From Nocardioides flavescens (GTDB taxonomy: Bacteria > Actinomycetota > Actinomycetes > Propionibacteriales > Nocardioidaceae): a stretch of 64,000 nucleotides of DNA. The notes beneath the pieces were generated by a model, which was not told where the DNA came from, made no database searches, and was given only the letters and a program-made list of their open reading frames with translations. Below are positions 27,707-35,839 of the stretch, one piece after another. The DNA lies in the NCBI RefSeq assembly GCF_009823805.1, contig NZ_WUEK01000002.1, positions 186,001-250,000 of the forward strand, written 5' to 3'. A program made the position numbers and the translations under genes. Positions within the stretch are counted from its first letter, which is position 1. The number at the start of each line of letters is the position of its first letter.

Positions 27707-28978
27707 GTGGGGCGTGCTCTGGCGGTGTGGGGGGTCGCGCTCTCGGCGTACCTGCTGGCGATCTTCCACCGCACGTCGCTCGCCGTGGCGGGGCTCGCGG
27801 CCACCGACCGGTTCGGCATCACCGCGGCGCAGCTGGCGGTGTTCACGATGCTGCAGCTGCTGGTCTACGCCGCGATGCAGATCCCGGTCGGGCTGCTGAT
27901 CGACCGGTTCGGACCCCGCAGCCTGATCCTCACCGGCACCGTGGTCATGACCCTGGCGCAGGCGGCGTTCGCGGTGGTCGACAGCTACCCGGCGGCCCTG
28001 GTGGCCCGGACGTTCGTGGGCATCGGCGACGCGATGACCTGGGTCTGCGTGCTGCGGCTGGTGAGCCGGTGGTTCCCGCCGCGGCGGGTGCCGATCGTGA
28101 CGCAGCTGTCGGGCACCCTCGGGCAGCTCGGCGCGATCGCCGCCGCCGTGCCGATGGGGCTCGCGCTGTCGCGGCTCGGGTGGACCGAGGCCTACCTGCT
28201 CGCCGCGGGCCTGGGGCTGCTCGTGACCGTGGCCCTCGTGCTGGTGCTCGGCGACGCGCCCGACGCGCGCAACCTGCGCGGTCACCCGATGAGCCTCGGC
28301 CTCGTGCGCGGCAGCCTCACCGCGTCGTGGGGCCACCCGGGCACCCGGCTGGGGTTCTGGATGCACTTCGTGACCCAGTTCAGCGCCACGACGCTGTCGC
28401 TGCTGTGGGGCTACCCGTTCTTCGTGCGCGGCGAGGGCCGCTCGGAGGAGGTCGCGGGGCTGCTCCTCACCTCGATCGTCGTGGCGTTCATGTGGTCGGG
28501 TCCGCTGCTCGGCTTCCTCGTCAGCCGCCACCCCTGGCACCGCTCGAGCATCGTGCTCAGCATCGTGTGGGCGATCGTCACGGTCTGGACGGCGGTGCTG
28601 CTGTGGCCCGGTGACGCGCCGCTGTGGCTGCTGCTGCTCCTGACCCAGGTGGTCGGCATCGGCGGCCCGGCCTCGATGATCGGCTTCGACCTCGCCCGCA
28701 CCTCCAACCCCGCCGACCGGCTCGCCAGCGCCACCGGGATCATCAACCAGGCCGGCTTCGCCGCGAGCCTCGTGGTCGTCATCGCCGTGGGCCTCGTGCT
28801 CGACTGGCGCACTCCGGGCGACAGCACGGCCTACACGCCCGAGGCGTTCCGCTGGGCGCTCGCCGCGCAGTACCCCCTCTGGGCGCTCGGGCTGCTGCAG
28901 GTGTGGCGCTACCGCCGCCGCACGCGCGCCGTCATCGACCGGGCCGGTCTGACAGCCAGCGCGCGAGCAGAGGGGTGA
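27707..28978 (+). CDS. MFS transporter
   Basis: A 423-residue major facilitator carrier with 12 predicted membrane segments and the motif A-like loop IPVGLLIDRFGPRSLILTG between helices 2 and 3. A conserved-looking IFHRTSLAVAG in helix 1 is typical of an uncharacterised actinobacterial MFS group related to nitrate/anion or sugar-phosphate porters. The substrate is unknown. The 3' end overlaps the convergent AbrB-family gene by 47 bases, more than most overlaps in the window. Confidence 0.87.
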   Translation: MGRALAVWGVALSAYLLAIFHRTSLAVAGLAATDRFGITAAQLAVFTMLQLLVYAAMQIPVGLLIDRFGPRSLILTGTVVMTLAQAAFAVVDSYPAALVARTFVGIGDAMTWVCVLRLVSRWFPPRRVPIVTQLSGTLGQLGAIAAAVPMGLALSRLGWTEAYLLAAGLGLLVTVALVLVLGDAPDARNLRGHPMSLGLVRGSLTASWGHPGTRLGFWMHFVTQFSATTLSLLWGYPFFVRGEGRSEEVAGLLLTSIVVAFMWSGPLLGFLVSRHPWHRSSIVLSIVWAIVTVWTAVLLWPGDAPLWLLLLLTQVVGIGGPASMIGFDLARTSNPADRLASATGIINQAGFAASLVVVIAVGLVLDWRTPGDSTAYTPEAFRWALAAQYPLWALGLLQVWRYRRRTRAVIDRAGLTASARAEG

Positions 28979-30008
28979 GGGCGAGGATCACGAGCAGCCG
29001 GCAGAGCTGGACCGCGAGCACGTAGGTGACGTCGGAGCCCGAGTCGGCGGCCGTCGACAGCACGGCGAACAGCCCGCCCGGCGTCGTCGCGAGGTACGCC
29101 GTGAGCCCGTCCACCGGTGTCAGCCACGCGAGCACGGCCCCCGTGGCGGCGGTGGCCAGGATGATCGCGACGATGAGCGCGAGCACGACCGGCAGCATCC
29201 GCGTGATCGAGGCGAGGCTCGCCCGGGTGAACCGCAGCCCGACCTGCACCCCGATGAGCGCGAAGGCCAGCCACTGCAGCGGCGTCGGCACCGACACGTC
29301 GCCGAGCCAGCCGCCGAGCGCGAGGACGACCGCCACCGCGAGCGGGGCGAGGAGCGTGGCGGTGGAGAAGCGCACGAGGCGCGCGATCACGAGGCCGACG
29401 GCCAGAGAGACCGCGACGAAGACGAGGTCGCGCGGCAGCCCGGCGTCGGAGGCCGCCAACCGGCCGACCGCCTGGTCGGGCCGGAACACCACCGCGGTCA
29501 CCAGCGGCATGGTCAGCAGCACGACCAGCACACGGAGGTACTGCACCACCGTCACCACGCGCTCGTCGGCCCCGAGGTCGTGGGCCATCGCCACGACTCC
29601 CGAGGCCCCGCCGGCGATGAGCGAGAACACGCCGGTGACGAGGCTGACGTCGCGGCGCCGGGCCAGCAGCCAGCCCGCGCCGATCGAGATCGCGAGGGTC
29701 GCGACCAGGACGGCCAGCACCGGCACGGCATCGCCGGCGATGCGGCGCAGGGCCGACAGGGTCACCGAGGCGCCGATGACGACGCCGATCAGCCCCTGCG
29801 CCACGCGGTAGGACCACGACGGCACGGCGAGCACGGTCGGCGAGGTCAGCGCGTGCGCCATCCCACCGAGCAGCGAGGCGAACAGCACGGCGGACGGCAG
29901 CCCGAGCAGCGTGAAGACGACGCTCAGCGCGACCGTCACGCCGACGACGAGAGCCGCAGCCGCCGCCGGTGAGCGCTGCGGTCGCGCCTCACCCCCTGCC
30001 GTGCTCAC
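28932..30008 (-). CDS. AbrB-family membrane protein (PF05145)
   Basis: A 358-residue membrane protein of the AbrB family (often labelled putative ammonia monooxygenase, without biochemical proof). It shows two repeated halves with glycine-rich pores: PSWSYRVAQGLIGVVIGASV and TPLQWLAFALIGVQVGLRFT, each followed by a TPGG or AGGA-type segment (SLIAGGASGVVAMA, ATTPGGLFAVLSTA). This duplicated architecture fits a transporter rather than an oxygenase. The GTG start lies six bases from a -10 element shared with the divergent gene. Confidence 0.82.
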   Translation of the reverse strand: MSTAGGEARPQRSPAAAAALVVGVTVALSVVFTLLGLPSAVLFASLLGGMAHALTSPTVLAVPSWSYRVAQGLIGVVIGASVTLSALRRIAGDAVPVLAVLVATLAISIGAGWLLARRRDVSLVTGVFSLIAGGASGVVAMAHDLGADERVVTVVQYLRVLVVLLTMPLVTAVVFRPDQAVGRLAASDAGLPRDLVFVAVSLAVGLVIARLVRFSTATLLAPLAVAVVLALGGWLGDVSVPTPLQWLAFALIGVQVGLRFTRASLASITRMLPVVLALIVAIILATAATGAVLAWLTPVDGLTAYLATTPGGLFAVLSTAADSGSDVTYVLAVQLCRLLVILALTPLLARWLSDRPGR

Positions 30009-30014
30009 CCGTCG

Positions 30015-30024
30015 AGCCTAGGCT
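30015..30024. promoter_or_regulatory. Symmetrical -10 shared by two divergent leaderless genes
   Basis: AGCCTAGGCT is a perfect palindrome that reads TAGGCT on each strand. Exactly six bases separate it from GTG at 30031 on the plus strand and from GTG at 30008 on the minus strand. Confidence 0.65.
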
Positions 30025-30030
30025 CGCGTC

Positions 30031-30342
30031 GTGAGCGACGAGCGTGGGCCCGAGCTGACGGACGACGGTCACCACGTCGTCATCGACGGCCGGAAGTGGC
30101 GCGCGACCGACCCGCTCATCCCCGACGAGCGCCGCAGCGAGCTCCAGCGGGTGCTGATGGCCTGGCGTCGCGACGTACGACGCACCCGCGGCACAGACGA
30201 GGAGTCCACCTCGCGCGCCGGGGTGCAGGCGGCCAAGGTCGCGCTCGGTGAGCGCGGCACGCCGTGGTGGGAGCAGAGCGAGGACGAGCGGCGCGCCCGG
30301 TGGGAGACCGACGTGCCCGAGCCCGGGTCCGCCCAGAACTAG
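30031..30342 (+). CDS. Conserved hypothetical protein
   Basis: A 103-residue soluble protein: DDGHHVVIDGRKWRATDPLI at the front, a long charged helix (RRSELQRVLMAWRRDVRRTR), then KVALGERGTPWWEQSEDERR. The composition resembles small actinobacterial proteins of unknown role. Its TAG stop overlaps the stop of the convergent kinase gene inside a shared CTAG (30339-30342). It is expressed from the bidirectional -10 element. Confidence 0.65.
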   Translation: MSDERGPELTDDGHHVVIDGRKWRATDPLIPDERRSELQRVLMAWRRDVRRTRGTDEESTSRAGVQAAKVALGERGTPWWEQSEDERRARWETDVPEPGSAQN

Positions 30343-33260
30343 GAGACCGGCGCGGGGTAGGCCGCGCGCAGGTAGGCGCGCAGTCCCTCGGCGTCGGCCT
30401 CGGCGAGGCCGAGCAGCTGCTCGAGCAGGGCCCGGGCCGCGCCGGTGTCCTCGTGGCGGGCGGCCTGCTCGAGGGCGCGGGCGGTCTCGCCGGAGCGGGC
30501 GGCACCCAGGTTGAGCGAGGCGCCGGCGAACCGGTGGGCGACCGCGCGCAGCTCGACGTGGTCGTCGGCGTCCGTGGCCGCGCTCAGCAGGGCGAGGTCG
30601 CGTTCGAGGTTGCCGAGGTAGTTCTCGACCGCGCGGGCGACGTACGACGGGCGGCCGGGCTGGTCGAGCTCGCGGAGCTCGTCGAGGCGGCTGACGTCGA
30701 TCGGGCCCGTGGCGGGCCCCGCGGCCGGCTGGGCGACGGCGGCGGGCGGCACGGCGGCGGGCGGCACGGCGGCGGGCGGCACGGCGTCGGGCGCGGGAGC
30801 GGCATCGGGCCGCAGCCACCGCTCGAGCGTCTCGGCGAGCCGGGCGGCGTCGATGGGCTTGGTGAGGAAGTCGTCCATCCCGGCCGCGAGGCAGCGCTCG
30901 CGCTCGCCCTCGACGGCGGCCGCGGTCATGGCGATGATCGGCCGGCGGGTGCCCGCCTCGCCGGCACGGATCCGCTCGGTGGCGGTGTAGCCGTCCATGT
31001 GGGGCATCTGCACGTCCATCAGGATCGCGTCGAACCCACCCGCACGGGCCGCCTCGATCGCGGCCAGTCCGTCGTCGGCGGTGTCGGCGGTGTAGCCGAG
31101 GGCGGCGAGCAGCCCGGTCGCCACCATCTGGTTGACCGGGTTGTCCTCGACCACCAGGATCCAGCCCTTGCTCGGGGTGTGCGGCCCCGGCGCGGCGAGC
31201 GCGCCGGGCCGGGAGGTGTCGAGCGGCGGCGCCTCGGGAATCAGCCGGCGCAGCGCCTCCAGCAGCGCGCTGGAGTGGACGGGCCGGTCGAGGACCTCGC
31301 CGACGTCCTGCAGCCCGGCCGTCGCTGCACGCGGGCTGCCCTCGGGGGTCAGGAGCAGCACCCCCACCCCGGCGTACGACGGCACGGCGCGCAGGCGCGC
31401 CACGACCCGCGCCACGTCGTGGGCGGGGTCGGTGAGGTCGAGGAGCATGACGTCGGGCGCGGGCCGAGCGTGTCCCAGGTGCTCGTCGAGGGCGGCCACG
31501 GAGCTCAGCCGCTCGACCTCGACGCCCCACCACGCCAGGTGGTCGTCGAGCACCTGGCGCTCCGTGCCGGTGTCGTCGAGGAGCAGGGCGCGGCGCCCCT
31601 GCAGGGCCAGCTGCGGGCCGCTGGGGGCCGCGGAGCCGAAGGTCACCGGTGTCTCGTCTCCGGCGCCCTCGTGGAGGGTGACGGTGAAGGAGAAGACGCT
31701 GCCGCCCTCGGGGTTGGGCGAGTAGACCAGCGCGCCACCCATCGCCTCCACGATCTCGCGCGAGATGGCGAGGCCGAGGCCGGTGCCGCCGTAGACCCGG
31801 GTGGTCGAGGAGTCGGCCTGCGTGAACGGGTCGAACAGCCCCCGCAGCTTCTCCGGCGAGACCCCGACCCCGGTGTCGGTGACCTCGACGTGCATCCGCA
31901 CGACGCCCGCGGCGTCGTCGACCGTGGAGGGCTGGTCGTCGAGGCGGGCGCAGACTCGCACCCCGCCCCGCTCGGTGAACTTCACCGCGTTGGAGACGAG
32001 GTTGGTGACCACCTGGGCGAGCCGGGTCGGGTCACCCGAGAGCACGGGCGGCACGGGGTCGTCGCACTCGACGACGAGGTCGATGCCCTTGGCGCGAGCC
32101 GCACCGCCGAGCAGACCGGCGACGTGGTGCAGCAGCGGACGCACCTCGAAGTCGCGGCGCTCCAGCTCGAGCCGGCCGGCCTCGATCTTGGAGAAGTCGA
32201 GGATGTCGTTGATGAGGTCGAGCAGGGTGCGGCTGGCGACCTGGGTGCCCGAGACCAGGCGCTGCTGCTCGGGGGAGAGGGCGGTGCGCATCAGCAGGTC
32301 GTTGAGCCCGATCACGCCGTTGAGCGGGGTCCGGATCTCGTGGCTCATCGTCGCCAGGAAGTCCGACTTCTGGCGCGAGGCCTCCATCGCGGAGTCGCGC
32401 GCGGCGGCGAGCGCGGCCTGGTGCAGCTCGCGCTCGACGACGCGGGAGAGCTGCTCGGCGGCGAGGGTCACCATGTTCTCGACCATCTGGTGGCGGTAGA
32501 GCGGAGGCGCCGAGGTGATGGCGATGACTGCGTAGACGGTGTCGTCGAGCGAGATCGGGAAGGCCACGGTGAGCCGACGCTCGTCCCAGACCAGGTGCCG
32601 GTCGTCGTAGCAGCGCTGCGCGAGCTCGAGCTCGGAGGCGGCGAACGGGTCGTCGGCGTCGGCCGCGCGGTCGGCCTCGCTGGTGAAGAAGGCGCTCATC
32701 CGGCCCTCGTCGTCGGGCACGAACGCCCGGGCGCGCTCCCAGTCGTCGTGGAGCAGCACGAGGTGGCGGCAGCGGTCCAGCACCTCGTCGAGGGCGTGGG
32801 CCTCGTTGGCGGCGCTGGCGACGGCCTGCATGACGGTGTTCTGGGCGATCTGGTCCTCGAGGGCCTCCTCGCTCGCCCGCAGCGAGTCGATCATCCGGCG
32901 CCGCTCGGTGAAGTCGCTGTAGCGGTGCAGGAGGGCCACGGTGCGGCCCTCGTCGTCGCGCATCGCGGACTCCCGGCACAGCACCCACACGATGCTGCCG
33001 TCGCGGCGCACCCACTGCACCTCGACCTCGTGGTCGTGGATGCGTCCGCCGCGCACGTCGTCGAGGTGCGCCGCGAACTGGGTGCGTCCCTGCTCGTCGA
33101 GGGTGTCGAAGACGGTCAGGTCGGGGAGGTCGGACTCGGGGATCCCGTGGATGCGCGCGATCTCGGGGTTGGCGTACACCGTGCGCCCGTCGAGATCGAC
33201 CACCCAGATCCCGTCCGGAGAGGTCTCGACGATGTCCCGGTACAGGTCGGCCAGATCCAT
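30339..33260 (-). CDS. Hybrid sensor histidine kinase (PAS-GAF-HisKA-HATPase-REC-REC-HPt)
   Basis: A 973-residue phosphorelay kinase. In order: PAS/PAC (about 1-120), a GAF-like domain (140-275), HisKA with His307 (SHEIRTP), HATPase with N-box (VTNLVSNAVKF) and G boxes (DTGVGV, GGTGLGLAIS), and a degenerate receiver (557-672). The latter keeps Asp608 but has Arg659 where Lys is expected. A canonical receiver with Asp749 follows (700-816), then a PPAAV-repeat linker (828-843) and an HPt with His909 (AVAHRFAGAS). No transmembrane segment is present, so it senses a cytoplasmic signal. No response regulator lies nearby. GGAGGTGAGG precedes the ATG. Confidence 0.93.
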   Translation of the reverse strand: MDLADLYRDIVETSPDGIWVVDLDGRTVYANPEIARIHGIPESDLPDLTVFDTLDEQGRTQFAAHLDDVRGGRIHDHEVEVQWVRRDGSIVWVLCRESAMRDDEGRTVALLHRYSDFTERRRMIDSLRASEEALEDQIAQNTVMQAVASAANEAHALDEVLDRCRHLVLLHDDWERARAFVPDDEGRMSAFFTSEADRAADADDPFAASELELAQRCYDDRHLVWDERRLTVAFPISLDDTVYAVIAITSAPPLYRHQMVENMVTLAAEQLSRVVERELHQAALAAARDSAMEASRQKSDFLATMSHEIRTPLNGVIGLNDLLMRTALSPEQQRLVSGTQVASRTLLDLINDILDFSKIEAGRLELERRDFEVRPLLHHVAGLLGGAARAKGIDLVVECDDPVPPVLSGDPTRLAQVVTNLVSNAVKFTERGGVRVCARLDDQPSTVDDAAGVVRMHVEVTDTGVGVSPEKLRGLFDPFTQADSSTTRVYGGTGLGLAISREIVEAMGGALVYSPNPEGGSVFSFTVTLHEGAGDETPVTFGSAAPSGPQLALQGRRALLLDDTGTERQVLDDHLAWWGVEVERLSSVAALDEHLGHARPAPDVMLLDLTDPAHDVARVVARLRAVPSYAGVGVLLLTPEGSPRAATAGLQDVGEVLDRPVHSSALLEALRRLIPEAPPLDTSRPGALAAPGPHTPSKGWILVVEDNPVNQMVATGLLAALGYTADTADDGLAAIEAARAGGFDAILMDVQMPHMDGYTATERIRAGEAGTRRPIIAMTAAAVEGERERCLAAGMDDFLTKPIDAARLAETLERWLRPDAAPAPDAVPPAAVPPAAVPPAAVAQPAAGPATGPIDVSRLDELRELDQPGRPSYVARAVENYLGNLERDLALLSAATDADDHVELRAVAHRFAGASLNLGAARSGETARALEQAARHEDTGAARALLEQLLGLAEADAEGLRAYLRAAYPAPVS
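30736..30780. repeat. Three perfect 15-bp tandem repeats inside the hybrid kinase gene
   Basis: The unit ACGGCGGCGGGCGGC occurs three times and continues partly. On the coding strand it encodes PPAAV repeats in the linker between receiver and HPt. In-frame copy-number change would only alter linker length. Confidence 0.8.
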
Positions 33261-33339
33261 GTCCTCACCTCCCGCCCGAAGTTAGCGCGCCGGTGCCGTC
33301 TGACGTGGGCTTTCACAGAATTGTCACCCGTCCGCGTGC

Positions 33340-34047
33340 TCACGCGCGCGGGGTGCTCCGGGCGACGGTCAGGCCGACGAGGCGGGCGATGACGAGCGCG
33401 ACGTAGAGCACGCCGGCGATCTGCTCGACCATCACGAACGAGCGGGCGTGCGAGTCGAGCGGCAGGATGTCCGAGAGCCCGACGCTGGTGAGGTTGGTGA
33501 AGGAGAGGAACAGCAGCTCGAACCACGCCCGGGGCGGACCGCTCTCGACGAAGGAGCCGGGCCAGAGCACCTGCACCGCCGCGAAGACGTAGGCGAACGC
33601 CCAGGCCACCACCGTGAAAGCCGCCCCGGTCGCGAAGAGCTCGTCGCGGGTGACCCGGTCGTCGTGGAACAGGTAGCGGATCATCGCGTAGGAGACGTAG
33701 AAGTAGAACGGCGCGTGCACGCAGGCCGAGGCGAGCGTGATCCACTCCGTCGTCGGCTCGACCGACTCCAGGACGGCGAAGACCGTGGCCGGCAGCCCCA
33801 GCAGCAGCGCGACCCAGCTGAGCGCGGGCGTGAGCCGGACCGCCGCCACCGCGGCCAGGACGACCACCATCTGCACGACCCCGAGCACCGCGCGACCGGC
33901 GGTGGAGTTCTCGAGGAACGGGTAGGCCAGCACCACCAGCAGCTGACCGACGAGCAGCACGCCCGAGGGGTGGTGGCGGACCGCCCGCAGGATCCCCGGG
34001 GCCTCTCTCACCCGATCACTGACCCGGTCACTCACCCGGTCACTCAC
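33340..34047 (-). CDS. Two-helix pore ion channel family protein with atypical filter
   Basis: A 235-residue membrane protein whose C-terminal part matches the Ion_trans_2 pore: a helix (FTVVAWAFAYVFAAVQVLW), the pore helix and filter FTNLTSVGLSDILP (filter residues 187-193 TSVGLSD in place of TTVGYGD), then a final helix. Upstream there are about four more hydrophobic segments. Replacing Tyr-Gly by Leu-Ser predicts altered K+ selectivity. The N-terminus is a SDRV repeat encoded by 12-base tandem repeats (34025-34048), so several in-frame GTG codons could serve as start. It overlaps the upstream DUF1707 gene by 8 bases. Confidence 0.78.
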   Translation of the reverse strand: MSDRVSDRVSDRVREAPGILRAVRHHPSGVLLVGQLLVVLAYPFLENSTAGRAVLGVVQMVVVLAAVAAVRLTPALSWVALLLGLPATVFAVLESVEPTTEWITLASACVHAPFYFYVSYAMIRYLFHDDRVTRDELFATGAAFTVVAWAFAYVFAAVQVLWPGSFVESGPPRAWFELLFLSFTNLTSVGLSDILPLDSHARSFVMVEQIAGVLYVALVIARLVGLTVARSTPRA

Positions 34048-34642
34048 CCGGCTGCTCCCGCTCCCGGGCCCTCGCGATCGCCTTCGCCTGCTTGCGCTCC
34101 AGGCGGCGGACCTCCTCGGCGACCACCTGCTCGCGGCTCAGGCTGACGCGGACGAGGTTGAGCAGCAGCGCCCCCGTCGGGAAGAGGGGCCAGGGGAAGC
34201 CGCCGAACATGAAGAAGGACCAGATGGCCCAGCAGATGACCGTCGTGGTCGCGAACGCGCTGATGGCCTCCCAGCGGTCGCTGCGCCACTTCTCCTCGGC
34301 GCGTCGCTGCAGCTGCGCCGGCGTGGCGAGCTCGAGGGCGGAGGTCGCGGTGCCCGGTCGGGCGGGGGAGGTGGGGGGTACGGCGGCGACGAGGTCGGCC
34401 ACGAGCGGCGGCAGCTCGCCCAGCGTGCGCGCCCCGAGCACCGCAGCCGAGCGCTCGTCGTACTCCCCCCGGTCGAGGCGGCCGTCGGCGTAGGCGTCGT
34501 TGACGACCTGCTGGATGCGGTCGCGGTCGGCGTCGGAGGCGCGCAGCCCCGCCAGCTCCGGCACCCGCGGGTCGTGCGGGAACGACGCCCACAGCTCGGC
34601 CGCTCCCGGGGTCGGACCTGGAGGCGGTCCCGGCTGGCTCAC
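34040..34642 (-). CDS. DUF1707 and 2TM domain protein
   Basis: A 200-residue protein. Residues about 33-85 are a DUF1707 domain (LRASDADRDRIQQVVNDAYA, RLDRGEYDER), and about 115-165 a two-helix membrane hairpin (AISAFATTTVICWAIWSFFM, PLFPTGALLLNLV). A charged C-terminal coiled segment ends the protein. DUF1707 proteins are widespread in actinobacteria and often membrane-associated; no reaction is known. It is co-transcribed with the channel-like gene and appears leaderless. Confidence 0.85.
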   Translation of the reverse strand: MSQPGPPPGPTPGAAELWASFPHDPRVPELAGLRASDADRDRIQQVVNDAYADGRLDRGEYDERSAAVLGARTLGELPPLVADLVAAVPPTSPARPGTATSALELATPAQLQRRAEEKWRSDRWEAISAFATTTVICWAIWSFFMFGGFPWPLFPTGALLLNLVRVSLSREQVVAEEVRRLERKQAKAIARAREREQPGE

Positions 34643-34649
34643 AGCGCTG

Positions 34650-34655
34650 ATCCTA
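34650..34655 (-). promoter_or_regulatory. Putative -10 element of the DUF1707 gene
   Basis: Minus-strand TAGGAT, seven bases, then GTG at 34642. Confidence 0.45.
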
Positions 34656-34713
34656 GGAGGGAGGCGCTCCGCGAGCCTGGACGCAGGCCAGGGCGGCGAG
34701 GAGGATCGGCGCC

Positions 34714-35709
34714 GTGAGCACCTCGACGACCCGGCCTCCCGAGCTCGTGGACACCGACGTCCTCATCATCGGGGCGGGCCCGACCGGTCTCTACGCCGCC
34801 TACTACGCGGGGTTCCGCGGTCACCGGGTCGCCGTGGTCGACTCGCTTCCGGAGCTCGGCGGGCAGGTGACCGCGATGTACCCGGAGAAGCAGATCTTCG
34901 ACGTGGCCGGCTTCCCCGCGGTCAAGGGTCGTGTCCTCGTCGAGGGGCTGGTCGAGCAGGCCGCGACCGCCCGGCCCACCTACCTGCTGGGGCGCACCGC
35001 CACCGACCTGGTCAGCCACGACGACGGGGTCGAGGTGAGCCTCGACGACGGCACGCTCGTGCGCGCCGGTGCCGTGATCGTCACCGCGGGCATCGGGAAG
35101 TTCAGCCCGCGGCCGCTCCCGGCCGGCGAGGGCTGGCTGGGCCGCGGCATGGAGTTCTTCGTCCCCAGCTTCGAGCCGTACGCAGGCAAGGACGTCGTGA
35201 TCGTCGGCGGCGGCGACAGCGCCTTCGACTGGGCGCTCCACCTGACCGGGATCGCCCGCTCGATCGCGCTGGTCCACCGCCGCGACGCGTTCCGCGCCCA
35301 CGAGCGCACCGTGCAGCAGGTCCGCGACTCCGACGTCGAGCTGATCACCCGCGCCGAGGTCACCCGCATGTCCGGCAACGGCGTCCTGCAGGAGGTCGAG
35401 CTCGACGTCGACGGCGAGCGGGTCGTGCGGCCCGCGCAGGCCCTGGTCGCGGCGCTCGGCTTCGTCGCCGACCTGGGCCCGATCCAGCAGTGGGGCATCG
35501 AGGTGCAGCGACGCCACGTCGTCGTCGACTCCTCGATGCGCACCAGCCTGCCCCGGGTCTTCGCCGCCGGCGACGTGACGGAGTACCCCGGCAAGGTCCG
35601 GCTCATCGCCGTCGGCTTCGGCGAGGCCGCCACGGCGGTCAACAACGCCACCGTCGCCATCGACCCGGCGGCCAAGGTGTTCCCTGGCCACTCGAGCGAG
35701 GACGGGTAG
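34714..35709 (+). CDS. Ferredoxin/flavodoxin-NADP+ reductase type 2 (thioredoxin-reductase-like fold)
   Basis: A 331-residue flavoprotein with FAD motif VLIIGAGPTGLYAAYYAG (16-33), NADPH motif VVIVGGGDSAFDWAL, and the late FAD motif RVFAAGDVTEYPGKVRLIAVGFGEA. It lacks the CxxC pair of thioredoxin reductase, and the LGGQVTAMYPEKQIFDVAGFP stretch is characteristic of type 2 ferredoxin-NADP reductases. It supplies or withdraws electrons from ferredoxin. GAGGAGGAT lies about nine bases before the GTG. It is followed within four bases by a palindromic repeat copy. Confidence 0.9.
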   Translation: MSTSTTRPPELVDTDVLIIGAGPTGLYAAYYAGFRGHRVAVVDSLPELGGQVTAMYPEKQIFDVAGFPAVKGRVLVEGLVEQAATARPTYLLGRTATDLVSHDDGVEVSLDDGTLVRAGAVIVTAGIGKFSPRPLPAGEGWLGRGMEFFVPSFEPYAGKDVVIVGGGDSAFDWALHLTGIARSIALVHRRDAFRAHERTVQQVRDSDVELITRAEVTRMSGNGVLQEVELDVDGERVVRPAQALVAALGFVADLGPIQQWGIEVQRRHVVVDSSMRTSLPRVFAAGDVTEYPGKVRLIAVGFGEAATAVNNATVAIDPAAKVFPGHSSEDG

Positions 35710-35712
35710 CCG

Positions 35713-35810
35713 CCGGTGGTCGAGGAAGTCGCGCTGGCGACTGTCTCGAAACCACGCCCGCCGTCGGGAGTGGTTTCGAGACGGCCGTGGCCGGCCTCCT
35801 CCACCACCGG
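35713..35810. repeat. Interspersed palindromic repeat, copy 1 (full)
   Basis: A 98-base element starting CCGGTGGTCGAGGAAG and ending CTCCACCACCGG. The inner arms TCTCGAAACCAC and GTGGTTTCGAGA pair perfectly, so it folds into a long hairpin. It follows the reductase stop by three bases and may also act as a terminator. Related to 42814-42908 and 61875-61913. Confidence 0.85.
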
Positions 35811-35827
35811 TGACGGTGCTGGCGCGG

Positions 35828-35833
35828 TAGTTT
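35828..35833 (+). promoter_or_regulatory. Putative -10 element of the PPOX-fold gene
   Basis: TAGTTT, spacer CGCGCC, then GTG at 35840; it lies just beyond the palindromic repeat. Confidence 0.5.
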
Positions 35834-35839
35834 CGCGCC

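Noticed and set aside
28932-30008. AbrB-family gene considered as ammonia monooxygenase
   Set aside because: The family label has no biochemical basis, no AmoB/AmoC-like genes are present, and the duplicated membrane layout suits a transporter.
30736-30780. Direct repeats considered as a CRISPR array
   Set aside because: The 15-base units are contiguous with no spacers and encode an in-frame PPAAV linker.
30264-33392. Open frame of over 1000 residues antisense to the hybrid kinase
   Set aside because: Low-complexity Gly/Val/Arg/Glu composition, no domain, and it shadows a fully motif-supported kinase.
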